64,000 bases of DNA from Propionibacteriales bacterium (GTDB lineage Bacteria; Actinomycetota; Actinomycetes; Propionibacteriales; Nocardioidaceae), in the NCBI GenBank assembly GCA_026392415.1, contig JAPLCC010000059.1, positions 1 to 64,000 of the forward strand, read 5' to 3'. Within the stretch, counting starts at the first letter, position 1, and every line of letters starts with the position of its first letter. Below are positions 8,493 to 16,266 of this stretch, piece by piece. Below the pieces are notes generated by a model, which had not been told where the DNA came from, did not search any database, and was given only the letters and a program-made list of their open reading frames with translations. The position numbers and the translations under genes were made by a program.

Positions 8493-9689
8493 CTACTTGA
8501 GCTTGTAGTCCTTGAGCAGGCTGCGGCCGATGATCATCTTCTGGATGTCGGAAGTGCCTTCACCGATGAGCATGAACTTGACCTCGCGCATGAGGCGCTC
8601 GATCTCGTACTCCTTGGAGTAGCCGTAGCCGCCGTGGATCCGGAAGGAGTCCTCGACGACCTCGTTGGCGTACTCGGCAGCGACCATCTTGGCCATGCCA
8701 GCCTCGACATCCATCCGCTGACCGGTGTCCTTGAGGCGTGCGGCGCGCACCATCATCGAGTGCGAGACCTCGACCTTGGTGGCCATGTCGGCCAGGCGGA
8801 ACAGGATCGCCTGGTGCTCGGCGATGATCTTGCCGAAGGTCTTGCGCTGCTGGGCGTAGGCGATACCGAGCTCGAAGCCTCGCCAAGCCAGGCCACACGC
8901 ACGGGCGGCGACGTTGACGCGGCCGACCTCGACGCCGTCCATCATCTGGAAGAAGCCCTTGCCCGGCTCACCGCCGAGGATCTGGTCGGCGGCGATCTTG
9001 TGGTCCTCGAGGATGAGCTCGGTCGTCTCGACGCCCTTGTAGCCCATCTTGTCGATCTTGCCGGGCACGGTGACGCCCTGGGCGGTCTCCCCGAAGCCGG
9101 CTTCCTTCTCGACCAGGAAGGTGGTCATGTTCTTGTAGACGCTGTCGGCGCCCTCGTCGGTCTTGACGAGGACGGCGACCAGGGTGGAGGTGCCACCGTT
9201 GGTCAGCCACATCTTCTGGCCGGTGATGGAGTACGAGCCGTCCTCCAGCTTGGTGGCCTTCGTGGACACTGCCGAGACGTCGGACCCGAGGCCGGGCTCG
9301 GACATCGAGAACGCACCACGGACCTCGCCGGTGGCCATCCTCGGGAGGTACTTGGCCTTCTGCTCGTCCGTGCCGTGCTGCATCAGCAGGTAGGCGACGA
9401 TGAAGTGGGTGTTGATGACGCCCGAGACGCTCATCCAGCCGCGGGCGATCTCCTCCACGACCAGGGCGTAGGTCAGCAGCGACTCACCCAGTCCACCGAA
9501 CTCCTCGGGGATCGTCAGGCCGAAGACACCGAGCTCCTTGAGGCCCTCGATGATGTCGGTCGGGTACTCGTCGGCGTGCTCGAGCTCCTGGGCGACCGGA
9601 ATGATCTGCTCGTCCACGAAGACCCGGACGGCCTTCAGGATCTCGACCTGGTCCTCGTTGAGTCCCTCGGTCTGGCAAAGCTTCGGCAT
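8493..9689 (-). CDS. Acyl-CoA dehydrogenase, possible methylsuccinyl-CoA dehydrogenase
   Basis: FAD-dependent dehydrogenase of 398 residues with the full fold: the substrate loop FSMSEPGLGSDV, the FAD segment WLTNGG, QRKTFGK, and the C-terminal catalytic Glu in IGEGTSDIQ. Being next to a mesaconyl-CoA hydratase-like gene, it is a candidate for methylsuccinyl-CoA to mesaconyl-CoA oxidation; Rhodobacter-type enzymes are longer, so a general short-chain role cannot be excluded. The ATG at 9689 is preferred over the TTG at 9692 because AAAGGGA is at proper distance from the ATG. Confidence 0.85.
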   Translation of the reverse strand: MPKLCQTEGLNEDQVEILKAVRVFVDEQIIPVAQELEHADEYPTDIIEGLKELGVFGLTIPEEFGGLGESLLTYALVVEEIARGWMSVSGVINTHFIVAYLLMQHGTDEQKAKYLPRMATGEVRGAFSMSEPGLGSDVSAVSTKATKLEDGSYSITGQKMWLTNGGTSTLVAVLVKTDEGADSVYKNMTTFLVEKEAGFGETAQGVTVPGKIDKMGYKGVETTELILEDHKIAADQILGGEPGKGFFQMMDGVEVGRVNVAARACGLAWRGFELGIAYAQQRKTFGKIIAEHQAILFRLADMATKVEVSHSMMVRAARLKDTGQRMDVEAGMAKMVAAEYANEVVEDSFRIHGGYGYSKEYEIERLMREVKFMLIGEGTSDIQKMIIGRSLLKDYKLK

Positions 9690-9723
9690 CAAGTTCCCTT
9701 TCGGTGGTACGACCGACGGAACT

Positions 9724-9739
9724 CTACCTGTCAGTAGGT
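9724..9739. promoter_or_regulatory. Candidate operator overlapping acyl-CoA dehydrogenase promoter
   Basis: CTACCTGTCAGTAGGT holds two overlapping inverted repeats, CTAC-N6-GTAG and ACCT-N6-AGGT. On the minus strand it overlaps a TAGAGT -10-like box 30-40 bases before the dehydrogenase ATG. A TetR-type repressor site is possible; the regulator is not known. Confidence 0.35.
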
Positions 9740-9833
9740 CTGATCCGCCCCGCTGAGCAGTGAGACGAAATCCTCAGCGTGAGTCGGGTCACGCGCCCCG
9801 ATCGAGCAAGCGGTCCGGCCCGCCACCGTGGCC

Positions 9834-9839
9834 TAGCAT
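9834..9839 (+). promoter_or_regulatory. -10 box of leaderless promoter for small hypothetical gene
   Basis: TAGCAT ends seven bases before the ATG at 9847. Confidence 0.55.
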
Positions 9840-9846
9840 TCGCCGC

Positions 9847-10155
9847 ATGACCACCTCGTACGACGCCACGCCCACGCCCGACGCCACGAGCGCCCAGGTC
9901 GCGGACCTCACCGCGGCGCTCCTGCAGCTCTCGAAGACCATCGAGGGCTTCCACCACGCGGTCATCGACTTCAACACCGTCATCGAGCGCGCGGACGCGC
10001 TGGTCGCCCGTGCCGAGGTGGCACTGGCGCCGCTCGCCGCGACCCAGCAGGTCGGCGACCAGATCAAGGTCGCCAGCCAGCTCGCAGGTCAGGTGGCCTC
10101 GGCAGCGGTCAAGCGCGGGGTGGCGGCCGGTAAGGGCCTCACCCAGCGCACCTGA
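9847..10155 (+). CDS. Small hypothetical protein with helical repeats
   Basis: A 102-residue cytoplasmic protein that I do not recognise. After a Thr/Pro/Asp-rich start it is predicted helical and Ala-rich (LTAALLQLSKTIEGF, ALVARAEVALAPL), ending in a basic tail. It has no signal peptide or membrane segment. The ATG at 9847 is favoured over the track start at 9760 because a TANNNT box sits seven bases upstream. It is divergent from the acyl-CoA dehydrogenase and convergent with the EEP gene. Confidence 0.65.
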   Translation: MTTSYDATPTPDATSAQVADLTAALLQLSKTIEGFHHAVIDFNTVIERADALVARAEVALAPLAATQQVGDQIKVASQLAGQVASAAVKRGVAAGKGLTQRT

Positions 10156-10164
10156 TCTGCCGCG

Positions 10165-11565
10165 TCACTGCACCAGCTGGTCGAACTTGTGGCGCAGGGC
10201 GTCGTACTCCCCGAGCTGCGTGTAGATCGAGGCGCGAGCGGTCTGACGCGACATCATCACCGGGTCGGCCACCTGGTCGACGTCGATCCGGACGTAGCGT
10301 TTGCCGGCCGAGACGCTGGCGAGCAGGGCCGTGGGCGTGAAGCCCAGGCTCGATGCCGTGGCACCGCTGCGAGCGATGGCGTAGGACTTGTTGCTCCGCG
10401 AGGTGCCCATCAGGTCCATCAGGGCCTTCTCGTGCACGTTGGGCACCGGGTTCGTGGTGACGAACTTGACGATGACACCGTTGCGGAACGCGGTGCCGAG
10501 CTTCGCCCGGATCCGCTTGTCCATGAGCTTGCCGGTGACGAAGCGCAGCGTCTGCCCCGGAGCGGTGTTCCTGATCGCCTCGTTCAACTGGTGCACCACC
10601 GCATCGCGCCCGACGGTGAGGGTCGACTCCGGAACGTTGACGACGTGACCGCGCATGAAGCTGGTCGACACCGGCGTCACGGGCACCGTGCGGTCGAGCT
10701 TGAGGTCGACGATCAACAGGTCGTGGTCGGAGTACAGCTCGTGGGTCACCTGCTTGGTGACCTGGAACTGCTCCGCCCGGTTGACGAAGACGTAGTCGAT
10801 CGTCGCGCCGCCGTCGTGGGTGACCAACTTGGTGCCGGTCATGTCGTAGGTCGGCGTCATGCCACCGGCGGTCAGCTCGGCGCGCGGGTACTCCCTGCCG
10901 TTGTAGTGGCTGTTCAGGTCACCGGCGAGCAGCACGGGGCCGGACTTCGCCAGGAACTTGGTGAGCGCGCCCAGCCGGATGACCGACGGAACGGTCAGGC
11001 CTTCGGTGATCGCGTTCTTCGGAGCTGCGTGGTAGGAGACGATGGAGACCGTCTGGCAACCGTCGGTCGAGCGCAAGGTGGCCCAGTTGGCGTAGCGGAT
11101 GCCCCATTCGCTGGTCTGGCCGGCCACCTTGCCCGGGACGTTGCTGATGTAGATGGTGCCGCGGGCGATCGGGGTCCAGCGATCCTTGCGCCACACGACC
11201 GCATTCGCGCCGATGTAGCGGCCGGGGCTGCGCCAGATCTGGTAGCCGGTGCGGGCGAGCACGGAGTCGGCGCGATAGGGAACCTCGTTGTAGGCGATGA
11301 AATCGGGCTTCACCGCATACACGCTGTCGAGATCGGCATTCGTCTTGAAGTCGGTCATGCCGGACTTCACGTTCGCCTCGACCATGCGCATGGTGCGAGA
11401 GACGGGGCAGTCCTCACTGACAGAGACGTTGACCAGGCCGGGGGACGACGAGAGCACCGGGAGCACGGCGAGCGTGGCCCCCAGCAGCACCGTGAGCGCG
11501 AGCACGCGCCGCATCGGTCGCGGACGTCGTGCGCCGTTGGCCCGAGGGGCCTGCGGCTGGTTCAT
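10165..11565 (-). CDS. Secreted endonuclease/exonuclease/phosphatase protein with C-terminal degenerate PLD-like domain
   Basis: A 466-residue exported protein. After a basic stretch and a signal-type hydrophobic segment (LALTVLLGATLAVLP), residues about 55-275 form an EEP domain: metal-binding Glu in YNEVPY, GDLNSHYNG, and the terminal YSDHDLLIVD. EEP enzymes hydrolyse phosphodiesters in nucleic acids or lipids. Residues about 310-466 resemble half of the PLD-like protein at 17856 (VHQLNEAIRNTAPG, then a NGVIVKFVTT strand, then SYAIARSGAT), but the HxK catalytic His is absent, so it may bind rather than cut. The domain comparison is by eye. It has a good SD, AAGGGA. An unusual repeat-rich leader precedes it. 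Confidence 0.8.
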   Translation of the reverse strand: MNQPQAPRANGARRPRPMRRVLALTVLLGATLAVLPVLSSSPGLVNVSVSEDCPVSRTMRMVEANVKSGMTDFKTNADLDSVYAVKPDFIAYNEVPYRADSVLARTGYQIWRSPGRYIGANAVVWRKDRWTPIARGTIYISNVPGKVAGQTSEWGIRYANWATLRSTDGCQTVSIVSYHAAPKNAITEGLTVPSVIRLGALTKFLAKSGPVLLAGDLNSHYNGREYPRAELTAGGMTPTYDMTGTKLVTHDGGATIDYVFVNRAEQFQVTKQVTHELYSDHDLLIVDLKLDRTVPVTPVSTSFMRGHVVNVPESTLTVGRDAVVHQLNEAIRNTAPGQTLRFVTGKLMDKRIRAKLGTAFRNGVIVKFVTTNPVPNVHEKALMDLMGTSRSNKSYAIARSGATASSLGFTPTALLASVSAGKRYVRIDVDQVADPVMMSRQTARASIYTQLGEYDALRHKFDQLVQ

Positions 11566-11596
11566 GTCATTTTCCCTTCACGCCCGATAACATCAG

Positions 11597-11689
11597 AAAT
11601 CACATGAATCACATCAGTCACTTCGGCACGTGACAACCCGTTCGGAATAACTACAAGGATGTAATTCGGGAATTACATGGATGTAATTC
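11597..11689. promoter_or_regulatory. Array of five GAATYACAT boxes upstream of EEP gene
   Basis: The 9-mer GAATYACAT occurs at 11597 (AAATCACAT) and 11606 (GAATCACAT) in tandem, and at 11659 (reverse), 11670 (forward) and 11681 (reverse). The last three are spaced 11 bases, one helical turn. The stretch 11566-11753 is AT-rich relative to its surroundings and holds no gene. It looks like a multi-site operator for the EEP gene starting at 11565. Confidence 0.65.
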
Positions 11690-11695
11690 CCGAAT
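11664..11695. repeat. Perfect 32-bp palindrome (15-bp arms, GG centre)
   Basis: ATTCGGGAATTACAT is followed by GG and its exact reverse complement. It could form a hairpin at the 3' end of the acyltransferase transcript, but there is no T-run on the minus strand, and it contains two of the GAATYACAT boxes, so a regulatory role is at least as likely. Confidence 0.85.
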
Positions 11696-11753
11696 ATCGC
11701 GAAATGCGTCGCATTCTTCGATCGGCACACGCCGACCGGACCTGAGAACGACG

Positions 11754-13826
11754 TCAGTCGAGGTCGAGCACGGCCGCGAGCGGCGCGGCCAGCTGCTCGG
11801 CGTACGGCACGCTGATGTGCTCACGGTCGCGCAGGGGCACGATCCGGCCGATCACTGGCGGACACTGCCCGTCAGCGCAGAACCAGCGCTGCACGTCGAC
11901 GAACTTCACGCCCGCACCTTCGGCCGCATCGCGGAGCCGGTGCTGCCCCTTCACGGTCGCGGCGAGCGGCGGGAACAGACAGTCGCCGAGGTCCGCGTCG
12001 CGACGCGACAGGCAGACTCCCGGCGAGCGCTCCAGCTTCGGCACGTTGCCGAGCATCACGACCCGCTGGGACGCGTCGCGGAGCAGCCCGAGCTCTTCGG
12101 CCAGACCGCGCTCCTGATTTCCGTTCAGCATCGTCGGACTGCGATAGGCATTGTTGGCGACCACGACGAGCGCGGGGTTCAGCTCGGCGACCTGCTGGAG
12201 CGCCCAGTCCTTGAAGTCGGCGCACTCGTCCCAGGTCCCCCCGTCCTCGGGGTCGGCGCGGGTCACCGTGTTGGCCGGGCAGCCGCTGTAGACGAACTGG
12301 TAGACGGCATAGCCGTGCTCGGCGCCGATGACACTCAGGGTCGGTCCCCAGGCTCGGGCGTGCGAGTCGCCGATGACGACGATCGCGCGGTCCGCGTCGG
12401 CGTCGCCGAAGGGGCAGAGCTTCGTCGTACCGGTGCGGTAGTCGCAGTCACCGAGCGGCGCGACTGATTCGCGGAGGTGACCGAGGTCGGGCTGCAGGCC
12501 ACCAGGCACCGGACGGCCCTCGCGCGCGGCCAGGACGGAGGCCTCGACCAGCGCGACTGCGGGATCGTCGCTCAGCTCTTCGGACCGGTAGTCCGCGGTC
12601 GTGATGCCCGGGTTGTCGTCGAGCGCGTCGATCTGGTGGTCGACCCAGGCACGCGCTCCGAGCGCGGACGCGATGACCAGCACCAGGCTGACCGGGTAGA
12701 GACCGATCGCGCGGATCCGTGGCCGCCACCGCACGCCGCGGCGGAACGGTTCCTCGACCAGGTGGTACGACGCCGCACTCAGTCCGAGGATCAGGACCAG
12801 CGCGAAGGCCAGGTGGGGCCGGCTGAGTCGCGGCTCCTCCCAGTGCGCCTGCGCGATGAGCAGGACCGGGAAGTGCCAGAGATAGAGCGAGTAGGACCAG
12901 TCGCCGAGCACCCGGATCGGCTTGAGTGAGAACAGCCGGAACCAGTACGTCGACGGGGCGCTCGCGCTGGCGCCGGCCGCGAGCAGCAGCGCGCTGCCGC
13001 CGACCGGGACGAGCGCGGCCGTGCCCGGCATCGGTGTGGCCGAGCTGAAGGTCAGTGTGGCGACCGCGATCAGGACCAGTCCGGTGACCCCGACCAGTTC
13101 AGCGGCCCAGCGCGGGAGGTTCGGACGGCGACCCCACAGCAGGGTCGCGACCAGGCCGCCGATGCCGAGCTCCCAGGCACGGGCCGGTGTCGAGAAGTAG
13201 GCCGCCGTGGGATTGGCCTCGGTGACGTACACCGAGTAGGCCAGCGACGCGAGCGTCACGACACCCAGCACGGCCACCACGGCGCGGCGCAGCGAGGCGT
13301 TGGCGTGCTCGGGCAACACGTGCCCCCACCTGCGCAGCGCGACGGCGATCAGCAGGAGCAGGACCGGGATGACGACGTAGAACTGTTCCTCGACCGCGAG
13401 CGACCAGTAGTGCTGGACCGGCGAGGGCGGCTCGCCCTCGGCGAAGTAGTCGGTCTCCACGAGGGCGAATCGGATGTTGGCGCCGAAGAACGCCGCCCAC
13501 ACCGCGTCCTTGATGACCTCGATGCTGCGCACGAACGGGAGGAAGTACGCCGCGGCGAAGGCGGTCACGGCCAGTACGACCGTCGCGGCCGGGATCACCC
13601 GGCGCGCGCGGCGCGCGTAGAAGTCGACGATCGAGATCCGCCGGCTCTCCCCCGCCTCGCGCACCAGGAGACCCACGATCAGGAATCCGGAGATGACGAA
13701 GAAGACGTCGACGCCGACGAACCCGCCGGACGCCGTACGGAAGCCGGCGTGCGCGAGGATCACCAGTCCCACGGCGAGGGCGCGCAGGCCCTGGATGTCG
13801 GAACGGAAGGACCCCGTGCCACTCAC
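11754..13826 (-). CDS. Acyltransferase 3 / SGNH-domain membrane protein (OafA/YrhL type)
   Basis: A 690-residue envelope O-acyltransferase. Residues about 10-370 are the acyltransferase 3 domain (RALAVGLVILAHAG, VGVDVFFVISGFL, and FYARRARRVIPA) with about ten membrane helices, and residues about 420-690 are an extracytoplasmic SGNH domain with GDSHARAW and a C-terminal D-x-x-H (DREHIS). Such proteins acetylate surface glycans. The GTG at 13826 is chosen because GAGGAGG lies six bases upstream; the ATG at 13841 would use that same sequence as coding. It is divergent from the second EEP gene. Confidence 0.9.
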   Translation of the reverse strand: MSGTGSFRSDIQGLRALAVGLVILAHAGFRTASGGFVGVDVFFVISGFLIVGLLVREAGESRRISIVDFYARRARRVIPAATVVLAVTAFAAAYFLPFVRSIEVIKDAVWAAFFGANIRFALVETDYFAEGEPPSPVQHYWSLAVEEQFYVVIPVLLLLIAVALRRWGHVLPEHANASLRRAVVAVLGVVTLASLAYSVYVTEANPTAAYFSTPARAWELGIGGLVATLLWGRRPNLPRWAAELVGVTGLVLIAVATLTFSSATPMPGTAALVPVGGSALLLAAGASASAPSTYWFRLFSLKPIRVLGDWSYSLYLWHFPVLLIAQAHWEEPRLSRPHLAFALVLILGLSAASYHLVEEPFRRGVRWRPRIRAIGLYPVSLVLVIASALGARAWVDHQIDALDDNPGITTADYRSEELSDDPAVALVEASVLAAREGRPVPGGLQPDLGHLRESVAPLGDCDYRTGTTKLCPFGDADADRAIVVIGDSHARAWGPTLSVIGAEHGYAVYQFVYSGCPANTVTRADPEDGGTWDECADFKDWALQQVAELNPALVVVANNAYRSPTMLNGNQERGLAEELGLLRDASQRVVMLGNVPKLERSPGVCLSRRDADLGDCLFPPLAATVKGQHRLRDAAEGAGVKFVDVQRWFCADGQCPPVIGRIVPLRDREHISVPYAEQLAAPLAAVLDLD

Positions 13827-13940
13827 GGCGGTCCTCCTCATGGGTTCGTTCGGTTCTGATGGCCGGGACGAGGTCCCGCCTGGCCGGCGGCGCCAGCCCG
13901 GAAGGCCTGCAAGGAGGCCGGTCGGGGGCGAAGCCTCAGG

Positions 13941-13946
13941 TACGAT
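13941..13946 (+). promoter_or_regulatory. -10 box of leaderless promoter for second EEP gene
   Basis: TACGAT ends seven bases before the ATG at 13954. Confidence 0.55.
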
Positions 13947-13953
13947 ACCCGCC

Positions 13954-15009
13954 ATGCCCGACCACTCCGGGAAGCATCGACATTCAGGTCGGGCAGATCT
14001 TCTGCCCGTCCTTGCTGTCGTGATCCTGGGCGCCCTGATGCTCGGCATCGCCACGTTCTGGGACGGCGGCCTTCCTGACGCCCCGGCCGCCGAGTCCGCC
14101 AAGGATCCGGCCGCCGTCACGGCCGTCGATGTGGGCGTGTCCGACGAGACCCGGCCCCGCAACGACCGCAAGGAACGTGTCGTCGACGGAAGCCTGATCG
14201 AGGGCGTCGAGGAGGAGGCCGCGCTCAAGGACGGTGCGCGCGCCGCCGAGGCAGCGGTCAAGAAGGTCAGCCAGGAGTCGGCGACGTTCAAGATCGCCAG
14301 TTTCAACGTGCTCGCCACCCAGCACACCGCTCCGGGCGGGCAGCGGGCGAGCTGGCCGGCATCCAGCTGGCGCAGCATGCAGACGGTGGGCCTGATCAAG
14401 AGCCACGGCGCCGACATCGTCGGCATGCAGGAAGTGAAGTCCGACCAGCTCAGCGCAATCACCAGCGGCACCGGTTTCCGTTCGTACTCCGGTGGCGGCG
14501 AGACCGACAACTCGATCATCTACAACGGGTCGATGTTCGAGTTCGTGTCCGGTGACAGCTTCCAGGTCTGGTTCATGAGCCGCAACCGGTCACAGACCGT
14601 CGTCCGTCTGCGCCACAAGACCAGCCGCCGCGAGTTCTATGTCATCAACATGCACCCGTCCGCAGGCCACGGCGGCGTCTACGCCAGCAGCCGCAACGCG
14701 GCCTTCAGCACGGTGGTCGGCTACGTCAACCGGCTCAAGGCCGAGGGCATCCCGATCTTCCTGACCGGCGACATGAACGACCGCGGAAACTTCTACTGCC
14801 GCGTCATCCCGCCCACCGGCCTGGTCGCCGCGCAGGGCGGCGGCGGCACCTGCGGATCAGCGCCGCGAATGCGCCCCGTGGACTGGGTGACCGGGTGGGG
14901 CCACGTGAGCTTCAGCGGTTACGTCGACGACTTCTCGTCCGAGAGTCGGCGCATCAGCGACCACCCGTTCGTCTCCGCCACGGCAACCTTGAACGGCGTG
15001 AAGGGCTGA
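13954..15009 (+). CDS. Exported endonuclease/exonuclease/phosphatase family protein
   Basis: A 351-residue protein with one N-terminal membrane segment (LLPVLAVVILGALMLGI), then a charged Ala/Glu-rich linker, then an EEP domain from about residue 105: ASFNVLA, the metal Glu in GMQEVKSDQ, NMHPSAGHGG, GDMNDRG and the terminal SDHPFV. All usual catalytic positions appear present. The ORF track extends it upstream to 13693 over the acyltransferase start; the ATG at 13954 follows a TANNNT box by seven bases. Its last 56 bases overlap the 3' end of the convergent sulfotransferase. Substrate is unknown (DNA, RNA or phospholipid head group). Confidence 0.85.
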   Translation: MPDHSGKHRHSGRADLLPVLAVVILGALMLGIATFWDGGLPDAPAAESAKDPAAVTAVDVGVSDETRPRNDRKERVVDGSLIEGVEEEAALKDGARAAEAAVKKVSQESATFKIASFNVLATQHTAPGGQRASWPASSWRSMQTVGLIKSHGADIVGMQEVKSDQLSAITSGTGFRSYSGGGETDNSIIYNGSMFEFVSGDSFQVWFMSRNRSQTVVRLRHKTSRREFYVINMHPSAGHGGVYASSRNAAFSTVVGYVNRLKAEGIPIFLTGDMNDRGNFYCRVIPPTGLVAAQGGGGTCGSAPRMRPVDWVTGWGHVSFSGYVDDFSSESRRISDHPFVSATATLNGVKG

Positions 15010-16054
15010 CACCGGGACCGCTGGCTCCGGCGGCGATCCGCAGGGAGCGCACGTCGTCCAGCAAGACCGCCACGAGCTCAGTGGCAGCCGCCGCGACCTC
15101 GGCGTCGGTGACGGAGTCGGGCGTACGCCGTGGGGCCAGTTCTGCGGGCACCAACAACTTCTCGACGTCGCCGACCACGTCGACGGGATGCTCGCGCAGG
15201 TAGGCGACGGCCTGCTCGCCGCGGGTCCGGCATTCCTGGATCCGGTCCTCCGGCGGCCAGAACTTCTCCCCTGCCCGGGAGACCAGTCGTTCGTCGGCCA
15301 GGAAGGTGCGGATGTAGACGCCCTTGTCGAACGCCGTCCTGAAGGACCCGAGGTGCCTGTTGACCCGGCGCAACGTCTCGGCCTCGACCACACCCATCGA
15401 CTCGTTGGGGAACGACGAGCCCAGGTCGTAGGCCTCAGCCGTCAGACCGAGCAGACCGGCGAAGCGGAGCCAGATCTCGTCGCGGGGGGCGGTGGTGTCG
15501 AGCGGCAGGACGTGGATGCGCGCGTGCGGCACCGCCTCGGACCAGCGTTCGAGGACGAGCCGCAGGTCCAGCGTCCGCCAGTTCCAGATGTCGGTCGACC
15601 GCCCCGACTCCTTGCGCGCATAGTCGTCGATCGAGGCGGTCGCCTTGTTCTTCAGGCTCTCCTGCCAGGAAGCGGCGAACAGTCCGAGCGGCTCCCGTGC
15701 GGTGATGATCAGCTCGACCTGGGCGGGCGCCAGTTGCTCGACCATCGTGCGCGCCTGCTCGGCGCTGGCCGCAGCGAAGAACTCGTGGCTGATCAGTGCG
15801 GTGCCCTGCCAGCGCTCGATGTCGGCGCGCAGCCGGTCCCACGAGGTGCGTTCGTCCTCGGCGCGGCGCTTGCGGCTGCCGAGGTTCGGGTCCTCGCGGA
15901 CCACCCGGCTCGCCCACAGGTGGTCGCGCCGTTCGTTGCCCGGCAACAGCACGCCGTCGCGTCCCAGCTGGTCGCGCGAAGCCCACAAGATGGTCTGGAG
16001 GTACGTCGTCGCCGTCTTCGGCAGGCCGATGTGGAGGTAGACGCGGTCAGCCAT
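14954..16054 (-). CDS. Sulfotransferase-like protein
   Basis: A 366-residue cytoplasmic enzyme likely to move a sulfuryl group from PAPS onto a glycan or lipid. The N-terminal PAPS-binding loop is visible as HIGLPKTATTYLQ, and the second binding region as ITAREPLGLFAASW. The ATG at 16054 is preferred to the GTG immediately before it; no clear SD is seen. The extreme C-terminus is basic (SRRSRLPWRRR) and overlaps the EEP gene on the opposite strand. It is the third gene of a minus-strand run with the coiled-coil and LicD-methyltransferase genes. Confidence 0.8.
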   Translation of the reverse strand: MADRVYLHIGLPKTATTYLQTILWASRDQLGRDGVLLPGNERRDHLWASRVVREDPNLGSRKRRAEDERTSWDRLRADIERWQGTALISHEFFAAASAEQARTMVEQLAPAQVELIITAREPLGLFAASWQESLKNKATASIDDYARKESGRSTDIWNWRTLDLRLVLERWSEAVPHARIHVLPLDTTAPRDEIWLRFAGLLGLTAEAYDLGSSFPNESMGVVEAETLRRVNRHLGSFRTAFDKGVYIRTFLADERLVSRAGEKFWPPEDRIQECRTRGEQAVAYLREHPVDVVGDVEKLLVPAELAPRRTPDSVTDAEVAAAATELVAVLLDDVRSLRIAAGASGPGVSPSRRSRLPWRRRTGGR

Positions 16055-16064
16055 CACACACAGG

Positions 16065-16259
16065 TCACAGGCTCTGCTGGAACTTCTCGATCGCTTCAGC
16101 GATCCGGGCCTCGTCGCGGCTCGCCATCGGTATCACGAGCTCCTGGACCACGTCGGCGAGCTCGGCCAGGCGCAGGTGGTGGCGACGCAGCTCGGCGATC
16201 TCACTCTCCAGACCTGCCACACGGTTGCGCAGTTCTGCCAGTTCGTCCCGCTTGCTCAT
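16065..16259 (-). CDS. Small coiled-coil protein (DUF6752-like)
   Basis: A 64-residue protein that is almost wholly heptad-like (ELAELRNRVAGLESEIAELRR), followed by a short helix ending in EAIEKFQQSL. No membrane or secretion signal. It sits seven bases after the LicD-methyltransferase gene and ten bases before the sulfotransferase, so it is probably co-expressed and may be an adaptor or oligomerisation factor for them. The DUF6752 assignment is from memory of similar short actinobacterial proteins and is not certain. Confidence 0.65.
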   Translation of the reverse strand: MSKRDELAELRNRVAGLESEIAELRRHHLRLAELADVVQELVIPMASRDEARIAEAIEKFQQSL

Positions 16260-16266
16260 GCTGCGC

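Noticed and set aside
10189-11607. 472-residue plus-strand ORF opposite the EEP gene
   Set aside because: Antisense to a gene with clear EEP motifs; composition is low-complexity Val/Gly/Asp/Arg.
11664-11695. Palindrome as a simple rho-independent terminator
   Set aside because: No T-run follows on the acyltransferase strand and the arms contain the GAATYACAT boxes; a terminator role is not excluded but is not the best reading.
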